This document shows positions 1 through 7,089 of a stretch of 9,070 bases of DNA, in pieces. The stretch lies in the NCBI GenBank assembly GCA_016844515.1, contig JAERMP010000074.1:1-9070 (forward strand), in the 5' to 3' direction. Under the pieces are notes generated by a model. That model was not told the origin of the DNA, searched no databases, and saw only the letters and a list, made by a program, of their open reading frames with translations. Position numbers and translations under genes: made by a program. Origin of the DNA: Thermoleophilia bacterium (GTDB lineage: Bacteria > Actinomycetota > Thermoleophilia > Gaiellales > Gaiellaceae). Within the stretch, counting starts at the first letter, position 1; every line of letters begins with the position of its first letter.

Positions 1-3
1 CGC

Positions 4-36
4 AAAGATCCCTAAAGGCGGCCGCTCCGCGACCGC
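4..36 (-). terminator. Possible terminator hairpin after the hydroxylase operon
   Basis: Read on the minus strand, GCGGTCGC, a GGA loop and GCGGCCGC form an 8-bp stem with one G-U wobble (stem 18-36). It lies 33 bases beyond the stop of the CoxG-like gene. The following bases (CTTTAGGGATCTTT) contain two short T runs but no continuous U tract. It could therefore be a weak intrinsic terminator or just a GC-rich stem. The rest of 1-69 shows no gene start. Confidence 0.35.
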
Positions 37-69
37 TGTGTTGAGGTTTCAATTCACGCCTCTCTGGTT

Positions 70-519
70 CTACTCGGTCGAAGCGGCCGTGACGCGCTCT
101 TCGAGCGCCGCCAGCACCTGCGAGACCTGCTGATTGACGATCGGCTGGAGCACGCGCTGCCCCATTGCGCCGACCGGGCCCGCGATCTTGACGTCGGCCT
201 CCCACGCCATCGACGTCCCCTCGCCGGACTCGGTGAGCGTGAACGACGTCTTCATGTCCATGAGCGCGCCGACGCCCTGCCCCTTTGCGCGCATCGAAGA
301 GAACTCCGGCGGACGCTCCTCGAGCTTCTCGAAGTTCATCGTCATCTTGAGCCCGCCGAGACCGAGCGGAACCTTCACCTTGGCGGTCCAGTGGCGCTCG
401 TCCGTGATCTCGAAGCTCTCCACCCCCGGCATCAGCTTTGCCATCTCGGACGGCTCGGAGATGACCGCCCAGACGGTCTCGCGCGGGGCGGACAGCTCCT
501 TCGTCCCACTCACGATCAC
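70..519 (-). CDS. CoxG-like SRPBCC protein (CO dehydrogenase subunit G family)
   Basis: A 149-residue protein and the last gene of the hydroxylase operon. The N-terminal stretch GTKELSAPRETVWAVISEP, followed by the PGVESFE segment (about residues 32-38), is typical of the CoxG/SRPBCC helix-grip fold. The internal KVKVPLGLGGLK and the C-terminal helix QRVLQPIVNQQVSQVLAALEE also fit. CoxG proteins are linked to membrane attachment or quinone delivery for aerobic CO dehydrogenase, and relatives accompany other molybdenum hydroxylases. This copy stops right after the domain and lacks the hydrophobic or amphipathic C-terminal tail of longer CoxG proteins, so it is probably soluble. The GTG at 519 overlaps the TGA of the large-subunit gene by 4 bases, as at other junctions here. 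A second GTG at 513 has a better-spaced GAGG upstream and cannot be excluded. The family is clear; its role with this enzyme is inferred. Confidence 0.88.
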   Translation of the reverse strand: MIVSGTKELSAPRETVWAVISEPSEMAKLMPGVESFEITDERHWTAKVKVPLGLGGLKMTMNFEKLEERPPEFSSMRAKGQGVGALMDMKTSFTLTESGEGTSMAWEADVKIAGPVGAMGQRVLQPIVNQQVSQVLAALEERVTAASTE

Positions 520-3020
520 CTCGACACGACCTCCACGTTGGCCCTCGTTGCCTCGGGATCCTGGAGCATCGACCACACGCGATGCGGCGGGTTGCAGCTG
601 TCGTAGACGATCGCGTTCCCGGCGGCAGCAAGAGCATCCTGGATCGCGGCACCGATGCAGTGAATGCCGCCGCCGCCGCCCTCCCCCATGCCCTTCGCGC
701 CGAGTGGCGCCACCGGCGACGGAGACTCCATCGCACCGGTCTTGAGCGGGGGCATGTCCATCGCGTGCGGCACGTGGTAGTCGTAGAAGTTGGCTGTCAG
801 GAGCGTTCCTTCCTCGTCGTAGACGAACTCCTCCGAGAGTGCGGCCCGGATCGCGTGCGCGGTCGCTCCGTGCACCTGCCCCTCGACGATCTGCGGGTTG
901 ATGCGGATGCCGCAGTCGTCGACCGCTGCGTAGTCGACGATCTCGACCTCTCCGGTCTCCGGATCGATCTCGACGACGGCCGCGTGGATCTGGGTCGCGT
1001 ACGTGAGTGTGAGCTGGCCGGTCTTCTTCTCCGTGTCGACCATCCCGAAGTACGGGCGGCACACGTACCGATGATTAAGGGTCGGGTTGAAGTCCGGCGG
1101 CAGGAAGGCGTTGTTCGCGTTGACGATCGCGCCGAGCGCCATGAACGGGAGCGCGGCCTCCTCGGGTCCGTCCTTGATGCGCGCGAAGCCGTCCGCGAGC
1201 TCGATCGCCTCCACCGGCGCCTGGAGAACAGCAGCGGCGAGCTGGATCATGTCTTCGCGCACGAGCTCGGCTGCGCCCTTTACCGCTCCGAGCCCCGTGA
1301 AGGCGAACTGGCTCGCGTACGTCCCCGAGAACCCGGCGTGCGAGTTGAACCAGGTGTCGTGGCCACGCCGGACGTTCACCTGCTCGGGCGGGCATCCGAG
1401 GATATCGGCGACCACCTGCGCCGCAGTCGTCTCGTGACCCTGCCCCTGCGGGACGGTGCCAAGCGTGACGACGACCTCGCCGAAGATGTCGAGCTTGACC
1501 GACGCCGCCTCGTTGTTGCCCGAGAACTGGAGCTCGGGATTCAAGAGCGTCGACTGCCCGAAGTTGTTCGTGCCGGAGTCGAGCGTCGAGCCGATCCCGA
1601 ACCCGAGCAGCTTGCCGCGCGACGCCGCCTCCTTCCGCCGCTCCTCGATCGAGCCGTAGTCGATGAGGTCGAGCGCGATGTCGAGCGCCGCCGCGTAGTC
1701 GCCCGAGTCGTAGAAGCACCCGTTCGGGGTCTCGTAGGGCATCTGCTCGACTTTGACGTAGTTCCGCTTGCGCACCTCCACAGGGTCGAGGCCGAGCTCG
1801 GTTGCGACGATGTCGATGATCCGCTCCGTCAGCCAGAGATGCTGCATCCGGGAGTAGCCGCGATTCGGTGACACCGGCGACTTGTTCGTACACACCTGCG
1901 TGAAGTCGACGCGGATGTTCCGCCAGCCGTAGAGACCAGGTGTCACCTGCGCCCAGATGATGCAGCCGAGCGGCTCGTAGCGCGGGAACGCACCGCAGTC
2001 GTCCAGCGCCTTCACCTTGAACCCGGTCATCGTCCCGTCGGAGCGCACCGCGACCTCGACGTCGAGGAACGTCCGCTCGTTTCCGTGCGCGTTCGCCGTG
2101 TGCTGGTCGGTGCGCCACTCGGTCCACTGCACCGGACGCCCGAGCTTGCGCGCCAGCAGGCAGAGGACGACGTACTGCGGATGGAGGCAGATCTTGTTCC
2201 CGAACCCGCCGCCGATGTCGTGGGTGACGAAGCGGAGCTTGTCGATCCCCGTGCGGAGCGCCGGCGCCATCCAGATCGCGCCGATACCGGGCATCTGGTG
2301 GTTGCAGGTGAGCGTCCACTCCCCCGTGCCCTTGTCGTACTCGACCAGGGCGCCCGCGCACTCGAGCGGAGTCGAGGAGAAGCGGTGGAAGTGGAGCCGG
2401 TCGATCTTGACGACGTGATCGGCCTCGGCGAGCGCCTGGTCGACGTCACCCCAGTCGAAGACACCGGACCACACCACGTTCGAGCCCGCTTCGTCGTGGA
2501 GTACGACCTCGTCCTTCAACGACTCCTCCGCGTCGACGAGGACGGGCAGCGAGTCGTACTCGACCTCGATCAGATCGGCGGCGTCACGCGCGAGCTCGCG
2601 TGTGGCAGCACAGACCGCTGCGACGGGCTCGCCCATGTGCCGGACCCTGCCGACCGCGAGGGCGTAGTCCTTGATGTTCCCGCCCGGCTCGACCGACATC
2701 TCGAAGAAGGGTTCGGTGTGGATCGCGACCTCGTCCCCGGTGAGCGTCCCGTACACGCCGTCGAGCTCGAGCGCCTTCGAGACGTCGATGGAGACGATCT
2801 TCGCGTGGGCATACGGCGAGCGGACGAAGTGGACGTAGCCCATTCCGTGCCGGCGGACATCGTCGAAGAAGGTGCCGAGGCCCTGGACGAGCCGTCGGTC
2901 CTCCCTGCGTGGGATGCTCCGCCCAACGTACCCCTTCTCGAGGACCACGGGCTCGACGGTTTCGACGACGGTCGAGCTGCCCGCGCCTTGTAACAGACTG
3001 TTACTTGGGGTGGGGCTCAC
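516..3020 (-). CDS. Molybdopterin-binding large subunit, xanthine dehydrogenase/CoxL family
   Basis: An 834-residue catalytic subunit, near the usual length (about 770-810) plus some 25 extra N-terminal residues. It should bind molybdopterin cytosine dinucleotide and hydroxylate a substrate at the Mo centre. Domain a/b (hammerhead) starts near YVGRSIPRRED (31-41). GGGFGNK (270-276), PQGQGHE (524-530) and GAKGMGEGG (774-782) are the cofactor-binding motifs. E780 is the expected catalytic glutamate. The active-site loop reads SPNRGYSR (384-391) rather than AYxCSFR of form I CO dehydrogenase, so CO is not the predicted substrate. No signal peptide is visible. GTG 3020 was chosen because GGAGAG lies 5 bases upstream and it overlaps the previous stop by 4 bases. 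GTG 2948 would remove the nonconserved N-terminus but has no visible ribosome site. The family is certain; the substrate is unknown. Confidence 0.93.
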   Translation of the reverse strand: MSPTPSNSLLQGAGSSTVVETVEPVVLEKGYVGRSIPRREDRRLVQGLGTFFDDVRRHGMGYVHFVRSPYAHAKIVSIDVSKALELDGVYGTLTGDEVAIHTEPFFEMSVEPGGNIKDYALAVGRVRHMGEPVAAVCAATRELARDAADLIEVEYDSLPVLVDAEESLKDEVVLHDEAGSNVVWSGVFDWGDVDQALAEADHVVKIDRLHFHRFSSTPLECAGALVEYDKGTGEWTLTCNHQMPGIGAIWMAPALRTGIDKLRFVTHDIGGGFGNKICLHPQYVVLCLLARKLGRPVQWTEWRTDQHTANAHGNERTFLDVEVAVRSDGTMTGFKVKALDDCGAFPRYEPLGCIIWAQVTPGLYGWRNIRVDFTQVCTNKSPVSPNRGYSRMQHLWLTERIIDIVATELGLDPVEVRKRNYVKVEQMPYETPNGCFYDSGDYAAALDIALDLIDYGSIEERRKEAASRGKLLGFGIGSTLDSGTNNFGQSTLLNPELQFSGNNEAASVKLDIFGEVVVTLGTVPQGQGHETTAAQVVADILGCPPEQVNVRRGHDTWFNSHAGFSGTYASQFAFTGLGAVKGAAELVREDMIQLAAAVLQAPVEAIELADGFARIKDGPEEAALPFMALGAIVNANNAFLPPDFNPTLNHRYVCRPYFGMVDTEKKTGQLTLTYATQIHAAVVEIDPETGEVEIVDYAAVDDCGIRINPQIVEGQVHGATAHAIRAALSEEFVYDEEGTLLTANFYDYHVPHAMDMPPLKTGAMESPSPVAPLGAKGMGEGGGGGIHCIGAAIQDALAAAGNAIVYDSCNPPHRVWSMLQDPEATRANVEVVSR
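2990..3004. promoter_or_regulatory. Perfect 15-bp palindrome GTAACAG-A-CTGTTAC (candidate operator or RNA hairpin)
   Basis: Seven-base arms flank one central base. It covers codons 6-11 of the large-subunit gene, a stretch with a local drop in third-position G/C that includes AGT, TTA and CAA codons. A near-identical palindrome lies at 8727-8741. Read in the direction of transcription the two agree at 13 of 15 bases, and the two differences form one compensatory pair. Symmetry and length fit a dimeric repressor site, for example TetR-like; a 6-bp stem with a 3-base loop in mRNA is the alternative. Confidence 0.5.
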
Positions 3021-3499
3021 GCGTTCTCTCCACCAACGGCGACCACGGCTTCGACGATGTTCACATAGCCGGTGCAGCGGCAGAGATTGCCCTGCAGTGC
3101 GTAGCGGACCTCGTCCTCGGTCGGGTGCGGATTTCGCTCGAGAAGGGCAGTCGCGCTCATCAGCATCCCGGGCGTGCAGTAGCCGCACTGGAGCGCGTGG
3201 TGAGTGTTGAAGGCCTGCTGGAGCGGGGTCAGCTCGCCGTCGGTAGCCAACCCCTCGACCGTTTGGATCTTCGCGCCGTCGGCCTGGACGGCGAGCATCA
3301 TGCAGCTCTTCACCGGCTCGCCGTCGAGATGAATGGTGCACGCGCCGCAGTTCCCGGTGTCGCAGCCGACGTGGGTGCCGGTCAGCCCGAGGTCGTCGCG
3401 GATGAAGTGCACGAGCAGGCGCCGCGCCGGCACCTCCATCTCGATCTGCTCGCCGTTCACCTCGAGTGAGACAGCGCAGCTGCGGACGGGAGCGGCCAT
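3017..3499 (-). CDS. [2Fe-2S] small subunit of molybdenum hydroxylase (CoxS-like)
   Basis: A 160-residue electron-transfer subunit that passes electrons from the Mo site through two [2Fe-2S] clusters to the FAD subunit. From the ATG at 3499, the N-terminal plant-ferredoxin-type site uses C46, C51, C54 and C66 (GCDTGNCGACTIHLDG, then KSC). The C-terminal helical domain has C105, C108, C140 and C142 (QCGYCTPGM and GNLCRCTGY). All eight ligands are present, so the subunit should be functional. The length is normal for the family, and no Tat signal is seen, fitting a cytoplasmic enzyme. ATG 3499 overlaps the upstream gene's TGA by one base and has GGAAAGG 6 bases upstream. The adjacent in-frame GTG at 3502 would add one residue. 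The stop overlaps the large-subunit start by 4 bases. Confidence 0.95.
   Translation of the reverse strand: MAAPVRSCAVSLEVNGEQIEMEVPARRLLVHFIRDDLGLTGTHVGCDTGNCGACTIHLDGEPVKSCMMLAVQADGAKIQTVEGLATDGELTPLQQAFNTHHALQCGYCTPGMLMSATALLERNPHPTEDEVRYALQGNLCRCTGYVNIVEAVVAVGGENA
3026..3031 (-). promoter_or_regulatory. Ribosome binding site GGAGAG that decides the large-subunit start
   Basis: On the minus strand GGAGAG lies 5 bases before GTG 3020. This favours 3020 over the in-frame GTG at 2948, which has no comparable site. It lies inside the end of the [2Fe-2S] subunit gene. Confidence 0.5.
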
Positions 3500-4350
3500 C
3501 ACGCGCCTTTCCGCCGCTCGGCGGCTTGGCTTACGGCGCGAACGGCCGATACCTCGGCCAGATGCCGCCGGAAGTCGGCGGAACCATGCACGTCGGAGGG
3601 TGGGTCGAGCGACGCGCCCAGGCCGTCCGCCGCTGCCCGGATGGACTCCTCCGAGAAGTCGCTTCCGGCTAGACGCTCCTCCATCGCTGTCGCGCGTACC
3701 GGTGTGGCCCCGACGCAGCCCAGAGCGACGCGCGCAGCATCTCCCGAGATCGTCGCCGCAGCGTTGACGACGTACGTCCCGTGCTTCCCGATCGTCAGGC
3801 CGGCGAAGCCGTCGCCGGCGCCGCTCGATGGAGGCACGCCGATCTTCGTCAAGAGCTCTCCCTCGCCGACCGCCGTCATGTACACGCCGATGAAGAACTC
3901 GTCTGCGGACACCGTGCGCTCGCCGCTCTCGCCCCGAATCGTGAAGGTGGCGCCGAGAGTTGTGAGAAGCGGCGGAAGGTGGTTCGTCGGATCGCTGACG
4001 CAGACGTTTCCGCCGATCGTGCCGCGGTTTCGCACCTGCACGTCGCCGATCGTCGACGCGACCTCCGCGAGGATCGGTCGCGCGACCTCGACTTCGGACG
4101 AGCCCATGAGTTGCGCGTATGTGACCATCGCGCCGATCTCGAGCAGTCCATCGGATGAGAAGCCAATGGCGCGGAGCTCATCGAGGTCGGCCAGGTCCAC
4201 GAGAACGTCGGGCGCCGCTGCCCGAGCCTTCATCACGTTGACGATCGTCTGCCCGCCGGCGAGAGCCCTCGCGCCGTCGTACGTCGCGAGAAGCGAGATC
4301 GCCTCTTCGACGGTTGCCGGGCGTGCGTAGTCGACCTCGCGTAGGAGCAC
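3499..4350 (-). CDS. FAD-binding medium subunit of molybdenum hydroxylase (CoxM-like)
   Basis: A 283-residue flavoprotein subunit of about the normal CoxM length (near 288). It takes electrons from the [2Fe-2S] subunit and passes them to a quinone, oxygen or another acceptor. The first FAD motif is AGGQT (31-35), equivalent to the AGGHS of CoxM. The second is TIGGN (111-115), followed by DPTNHLPPLL (120-129). The C-terminal half (about 175-283) fits the CO dehydrogenase flavoprotein C-terminal domain, including the ALGCVGATPVRA segment. The GTG at 4350 is the only standard start after the in-frame stop at 4363-4365, and it puts the conserved DYARPATVEEA near the N-terminus. No Shine-Dalgarno sequence precedes it. 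It is the first gene of the operon and is divergent from the NRPS-like gene. Confidence 0.94.
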   Translation of the reverse strand: MLLREVDYARPATVEEAISLLATYDGARALAGGQTIVNVMKARAAAPDVLVDLADLDELRAIGFSSDGLLEIGAMVTYAQLMGSSEVEVARPILAEVASTIGDVQVRNRGTIGGNVCVSDPTNHLPPLLTTLGATFTIRGESGERTVSADEFFIGVYMTAVGEGELLTKIGVPPSSGAGDGFAGLTIGKHGTYVVNAAATISGDAARVALGCVGATPVRATAMEERLAGSDFSEESIRAAADGLGASLDPPSDVHGSADFRRHLAEVSAVRAVSQAAERRKGA

Positions 4351-4386
4351 CCTGAGATTCAGTCACACACTGCCGTGACGTGTCAA
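4351..4386 (-). promoter_or_regulatory. Candidate promoter of the hydroxylase operon (leaderless type)
   Basis: On the minus strand a perfect -35 hexamer TTGACA (4381-4386) is followed after 18 bases by CTGAAT (4357-4362), a weak -10 match. Six bases then separate it from GTG 4350. Transcription would begin at about the start codon, which matches the lack of a Shine-Dalgarno sequence. Confidence 0.4.
4362..4385. promoter_or_regulatory. Short inverted repeats in the divergent spacer (possible operator)
   Basis: GTCAC (4362-4366) and GTGAC (4375-4379) form 5-bp arms separated by 8 bases. TGAC-GT-GTCA (4376-4385) is a second, overlapping symmetric element that covers the -35 hexamer of the leftward promoter. 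The arms are short and could arise by chance, but the position suits a repressor of the operon. Confidence 0.2.
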
Positions 4387-4407
4387 GCGAGAGCCGCGCT
4401 CTACCGA

Positions 4408-4437
4408 TTGGGAGGCGACTCGTTCCCACCGTATTCT
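4408..4437 (+). promoter_or_regulatory. Candidate promoter of the NRPS-like gene
   Basis: TTGGGA (4408-4413), an 18-base spacer and TATTCT (4432-4437) resemble a housekeeping sigma promoter. A start near 4444 would leave a leader of about 5 bases before ATG 4449, consistent with the absence of a ribosome site there. Confidence 0.35.
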
Positions 4438-4448
4438 GTCCTCACTGT

Positions 4449-7028
4449 ATGGCCGCGCTGCAGCACACGTGCGGGCGCAGCGATTTCGCCGGGTTCGACG
4501 TGAAGGAGCTCGAGCAGTCGCTCGTCGCCCGTTTTGCGAGACAGGTCTCCGCGCACCCTTCATGTCTCGCCGTTCGGGACCGCTCAGCGTCGCTCTCCTA
4601 CGCTGATCTCGACGGCTGGGCGAACGGAATCGCCCAGGCCATGCTCGCACGAATCGGCGAGGGTCCCGACCCAGTCCCGCTCGTCTTTGCACAAGGCGCT
4701 GCAAGCACTGCAGCGATCCTCGGCACGCTCAAGGCTGGAAGGGCGTACGTCTCCCTCGACCCGTCCGACTCCCGCAGTGCTCGTGCTGTCGAGGCAGTCG
4801 GTGCAGTCGTCGTCTTGACCGATGCCGAGCACGCGGACAGAGCATCTCGGATCGCCGACGACGTGCCCGTCATCGTGGTCGACGAGATCGGCGCAGGCGC
4901 CGATCCGTGCATCCCGATGACACCGGACTCGCTTGCCTACGTGTTCTTCACATCAGGCTCGACCGGGGAGCCAAAGGGGGTGGTCGACAACCATCGCAAC
5001 GTTCTTCACAACGTCCTTCGCTACTCGAACACGCTCCACATCGCTCCGAGCGACCGGCTTTCGCTCATCCAGTCCCCTAGCTTCAGCGGCTGCATATCCA
5101 GTCTGTTCGCGGCAGTGCTGAACGGAGCTGCGTTGTTTCCGTTTCGGCTCGACGAGGGCGGCGTCCCAGCTCTCGCACGTTGGCTTCGTGAGGAGCAGAT
5201 CACGATGTACCACTCGGTTCCTTCGATCTTTCGAGCGCTGCTTCGCGGGCAGCAGGCGGCGTTCCCGGACATCCGAGTTGTACGCCTCGAGGGTGACCGA
5301 GCATCGGGACTCGACGTCGAGCTCCATCGACACCACTTCGAACCCGGCTCGGTCTTGGTCAATGGCCTCGGGCTCACTGAAACGGGACTTGTCCGACAGC
5401 TCTTCCTCGACCAAGAGACGCCGGTCGACGACGGGATCCTCCCTGTCGGATACCCGGTTCCGGACGTAGACGTTGTGATTGTCGACGAGCACGCCGAGGA
5501 GCTCCCCTTGGGCGCATCCGGTCAGATCGCCGTCCGCAGCGCGTTTCTCGCCCAGGGGTACTGGAACAGATCCGATCTGACCGAGCGGGCGTTCGTCGAC
5601 GTCGGCGGCGAGCGCACCTACCTCACGGGTGACCTCGGCCGACTCCGCGAGGACGGCTGCCTCGAGTACCTGGGACGGCTGGATGGCCAGCTTAAGGTGC
5701 TCGGCAACCGAGTCGAGCCGGCCGAGGTCGAAGCCGAGCTCGTCCGACTCGCAGGGGTGAAGGAGGCTGCAGTCACCACCCGGGAGGGGCGTCGCGACGA
5801 GGGGCGACTCGTCGCATACGTCGTACTCGATGGAACCGACATGCCGTCGGCGAACGACATTCGCCGGGCGCTGGGACGGCGCCTCCCCAAGTACATGGTC
5901 CCGTCCGCGGTTGTCACGCTCGATGAGCTCCCTCTCAGCCAGAACGGCAAGGTCGACCGTCGGGCCCTACCCGATGTGTCAGACCACACCGGCGATCGCC
6001 TTCCTGCTGATGACATCGAACGCCTGGTCGCACGCGTCTGGGAAGACGTTCTCGAGGCGGGTCCCATCGGAGTCGATGGCGACTTCTTCGTACTCGGCGG
6101 AGACTCTCTCGCGGCGGCCGAGATCATGGCACGCCTCGAACACGAGACTGGGAATTTCCTACCCATGTCCGTGCTTGCCGGGTCGCCGACGGTCGCCGGT
6201 CTCGCCGACGCGCTCCGCACCGGCTCGTCGCCCGTACCGTCGTCACTGGCGGTCCTTCGTTCCAACGGCGACCGCGCTCCGCTCGTCCTCGTTCACGGCA
6301 ACACGGGCAACGCGCTTCATTACGTGAACCTCGTCCGCCGACTGGACCGGGATAGGCCGATATGGGCGCTCGAGTATCTGTCGTCCAATGACCTGAGCGT
6401 CGAAGGGATCGCCGCGGCCCACGCCGCAACGCTCCTCAGCGCACGCGCCACGGGTCCGTACCTCCTGGCCGGCTCCTGCTTCGGGGGGGTCGTCGCGCAC
6501 GAGCTCGCCTGCCAGCTTCGGGCTCGCGACTACGAGGTTCAGTTGCTCGCCCTTCTCGGACTCACACCTCTCGAGTTCCCGAGCATGGTGACACCGCAAG
6601 CGCACGATCGCTGGGATCGGATGCATCGCCCGATGCGATGGTTCGTCTCTCATACCCGCTACCACGTCGGGCGCGCATGGACGCTGCCCGCACGAGAGCG
6701 TGTCGACTATCTCGCGACGAGAGCGGCGAATCTCCTGGCGCGGACCACTCGGCTGAGGCGCACGGACGCTACGTCGCATTCGGTTTACGACGCGATCCAG
6801 GTCGCGCTCGCAGCCCACCGGCCGGCGCGATACCCGGGAGCCGCCGTGGTCGTCCTCCACCAGGACGACACCGCCATATATACGGAGAATCCACTCCGCG
6901 ACTGGGCCAAGCTCGCCGACACCATCGACCTTGTGATCCTGCCGGGGCGCGACCACGCCATGCTCGAGGAGCCGGGCGTCGCCCGTCTCGCGGACATCGT
7001 TCGCGAGCGGCTCGCGTCCGTGCCGTGA
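4449..7028 (+). CDS. Single-module NRPS-like enzyme: adenylation, carrier, thioesterase
   Basis: An 859-residue A-T-TE protein without a condensation domain. It should adenylate a carboxylic acid, load it on its own phosphopantetheine arm and release it. The A domain (about 20-510) has A3 FTSGSTGEPKGV (167-178), A5 NGLGLTETG (305-313), A7 YLTGDLG (391-397), A8 from 409, and A10 LPLSQNGKVDRRAL (494-507) with K501. The carrier (about 518-592) has FFVLGGDSL with S553. The thioesterase (about 600-859) has VHGNTG (615-620), the elbow GSCFG (675-679) with C677 as nucleophile, D806 or D807, and H836. My hand-aligned pocket code is S-G-S-H-R-E-G-L-V-K, so the usual Asp is Ser (S213) and the substrate may not be an ordinary alpha-amino acid. 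ATG 4449 was chosen because third-position G/C rises sharply there; the in-frame GTG at 4380 would run through the promoter. Architecture is firm; the product is unknown. Confidence 0.9.
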   Translation: MAALQHTCGRSDFAGFDVKELEQSLVARFARQVSAHPSCLAVRDRSASLSYADLDGWANGIAQAMLARIGEGPDPVPLVFAQGAASTAAILGTLKAGRAYVSLDPSDSRSARAVEAVGAVVVLTDAEHADRASRIADDVPVIVVDEIGAGADPCIPMTPDSLAYVFFTSGSTGEPKGVVDNHRNVLHNVLRYSNTLHIAPSDRLSLIQSPSFSGCISSLFAAVLNGAALFPFRLDEGGVPALARWLREEQITMYHSVPSIFRALLRGQQAAFPDIRVVRLEGDRASGLDVELHRHHFEPGSVLVNGLGLTETGLVRQLFLDQETPVDDGILPVGYPVPDVDVVIVDEHAEELPLGASGQIAVRSAFLAQGYWNRSDLTERAFVDVGGERTYLTGDLGRLREDGCLEYLGRLDGQLKVLGNRVEPAEVEAELVRLAGVKEAAVTTREGRRDEGRLVAYVVLDGTDMPSANDIRRALGRRLPKYMVPSAVVTLDELPLSQNGKVDRRALPDVSDHTGDRLPADDIERLVARVWEDVLEAGPIGVDGDFFVLGGDSLAAAEIMARLEHETGNFLPMSVLAGSPTVAGLADALRTGSSPVPSSLAVLRSNGDRAPLVLVHGNTGNALHYVNLVRRLDRDRPIWALEYLSSNDLSVEGIAAAHAATLLSARATGPYLLAGSCFGGVVAHELACQLRARDYEVQLLALLGLTPLEFPSMVTPQAHDRWDRMHRPMRWFVSHTRYHVGRAWTLPARERVDYLATRAANLLARTTRLRRTDATSHSVYDAIQVALAAHRPARYPGAAVVVLHQDDTAIYTENPLRDWAKLADTIDLVILPGRDHAMLEEPGVARLADIVRERLASVP

Positions 7029-7076
7029 GCCTCCGAGCCGGCGATCTCGTGGCATCAATCATCTAGCGGGCCGCGG

Positions 7077-7082
7077 TAGAGT
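7077..7082 (+). promoter_or_regulatory. Possible leaderless -10 element (TAGAGT) before the flavoprotein gene
   Basis: TAGAGT fits the TAnnnT pattern and ends 7 bases before ATG 7090, the spacing seen for leaderless genes. There is no Shine-Dalgarno sequence before the ATG and no clear -35. The 61-base gap 7029-7089 shows no terminator hairpin, so read-through from the NRPS-like gene is also possible. Confidence 0.3.
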
Positions 7083-7089
7083 CGCGGCG

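Noticed and set aside
520..1062. Upstream extension of the CoxG-like frame
   Set aside because: The extension is Arg/Gly-rich, overlaps the end of the large-subunit gene in another frame, and has no family similarity; the conserved domain starts at 519.
582..1871. Long open frame on the plus strand (429 codons) opposite the large-subunit gene
   Set aside because: It is antisense to the strongly supported CoxL-like gene, is rich in Arg, Asp, Val and Leu as shadow frames in GC-rich DNA are, and has no recognisable domain. The same applies to 2085-2993 (+) and 1075-2361 (-).
3021..3341. Upstream extension of the large-subunit frame
   Set aside because: It lies within the [2Fe-2S] subunit gene in another frame and reads as low-complexity Arg-rich sequence.
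516..4350. Genuine aerobic CO dehydrogenase
   Set aside because: The AYxCSFR motif that binds the Cu-Mo site is absent; the loop is PNRGYSR.
4380..4448. N-terminal extension of the NRPS-like protein containing a CPHC motif
   Set aside because: Only 13 of 23 third positions are G/C, against 16 of the 17 codons after ATG 4449. The stretch contains the predicted promoter, so the apparent zinc-like motif is probably chance.
5567..5579. Palindrome CAGATCCGATCTG
   Set aside because: It lies in the middle of the adenylation domain coding region, has no second copy and no junction context; likely chance.
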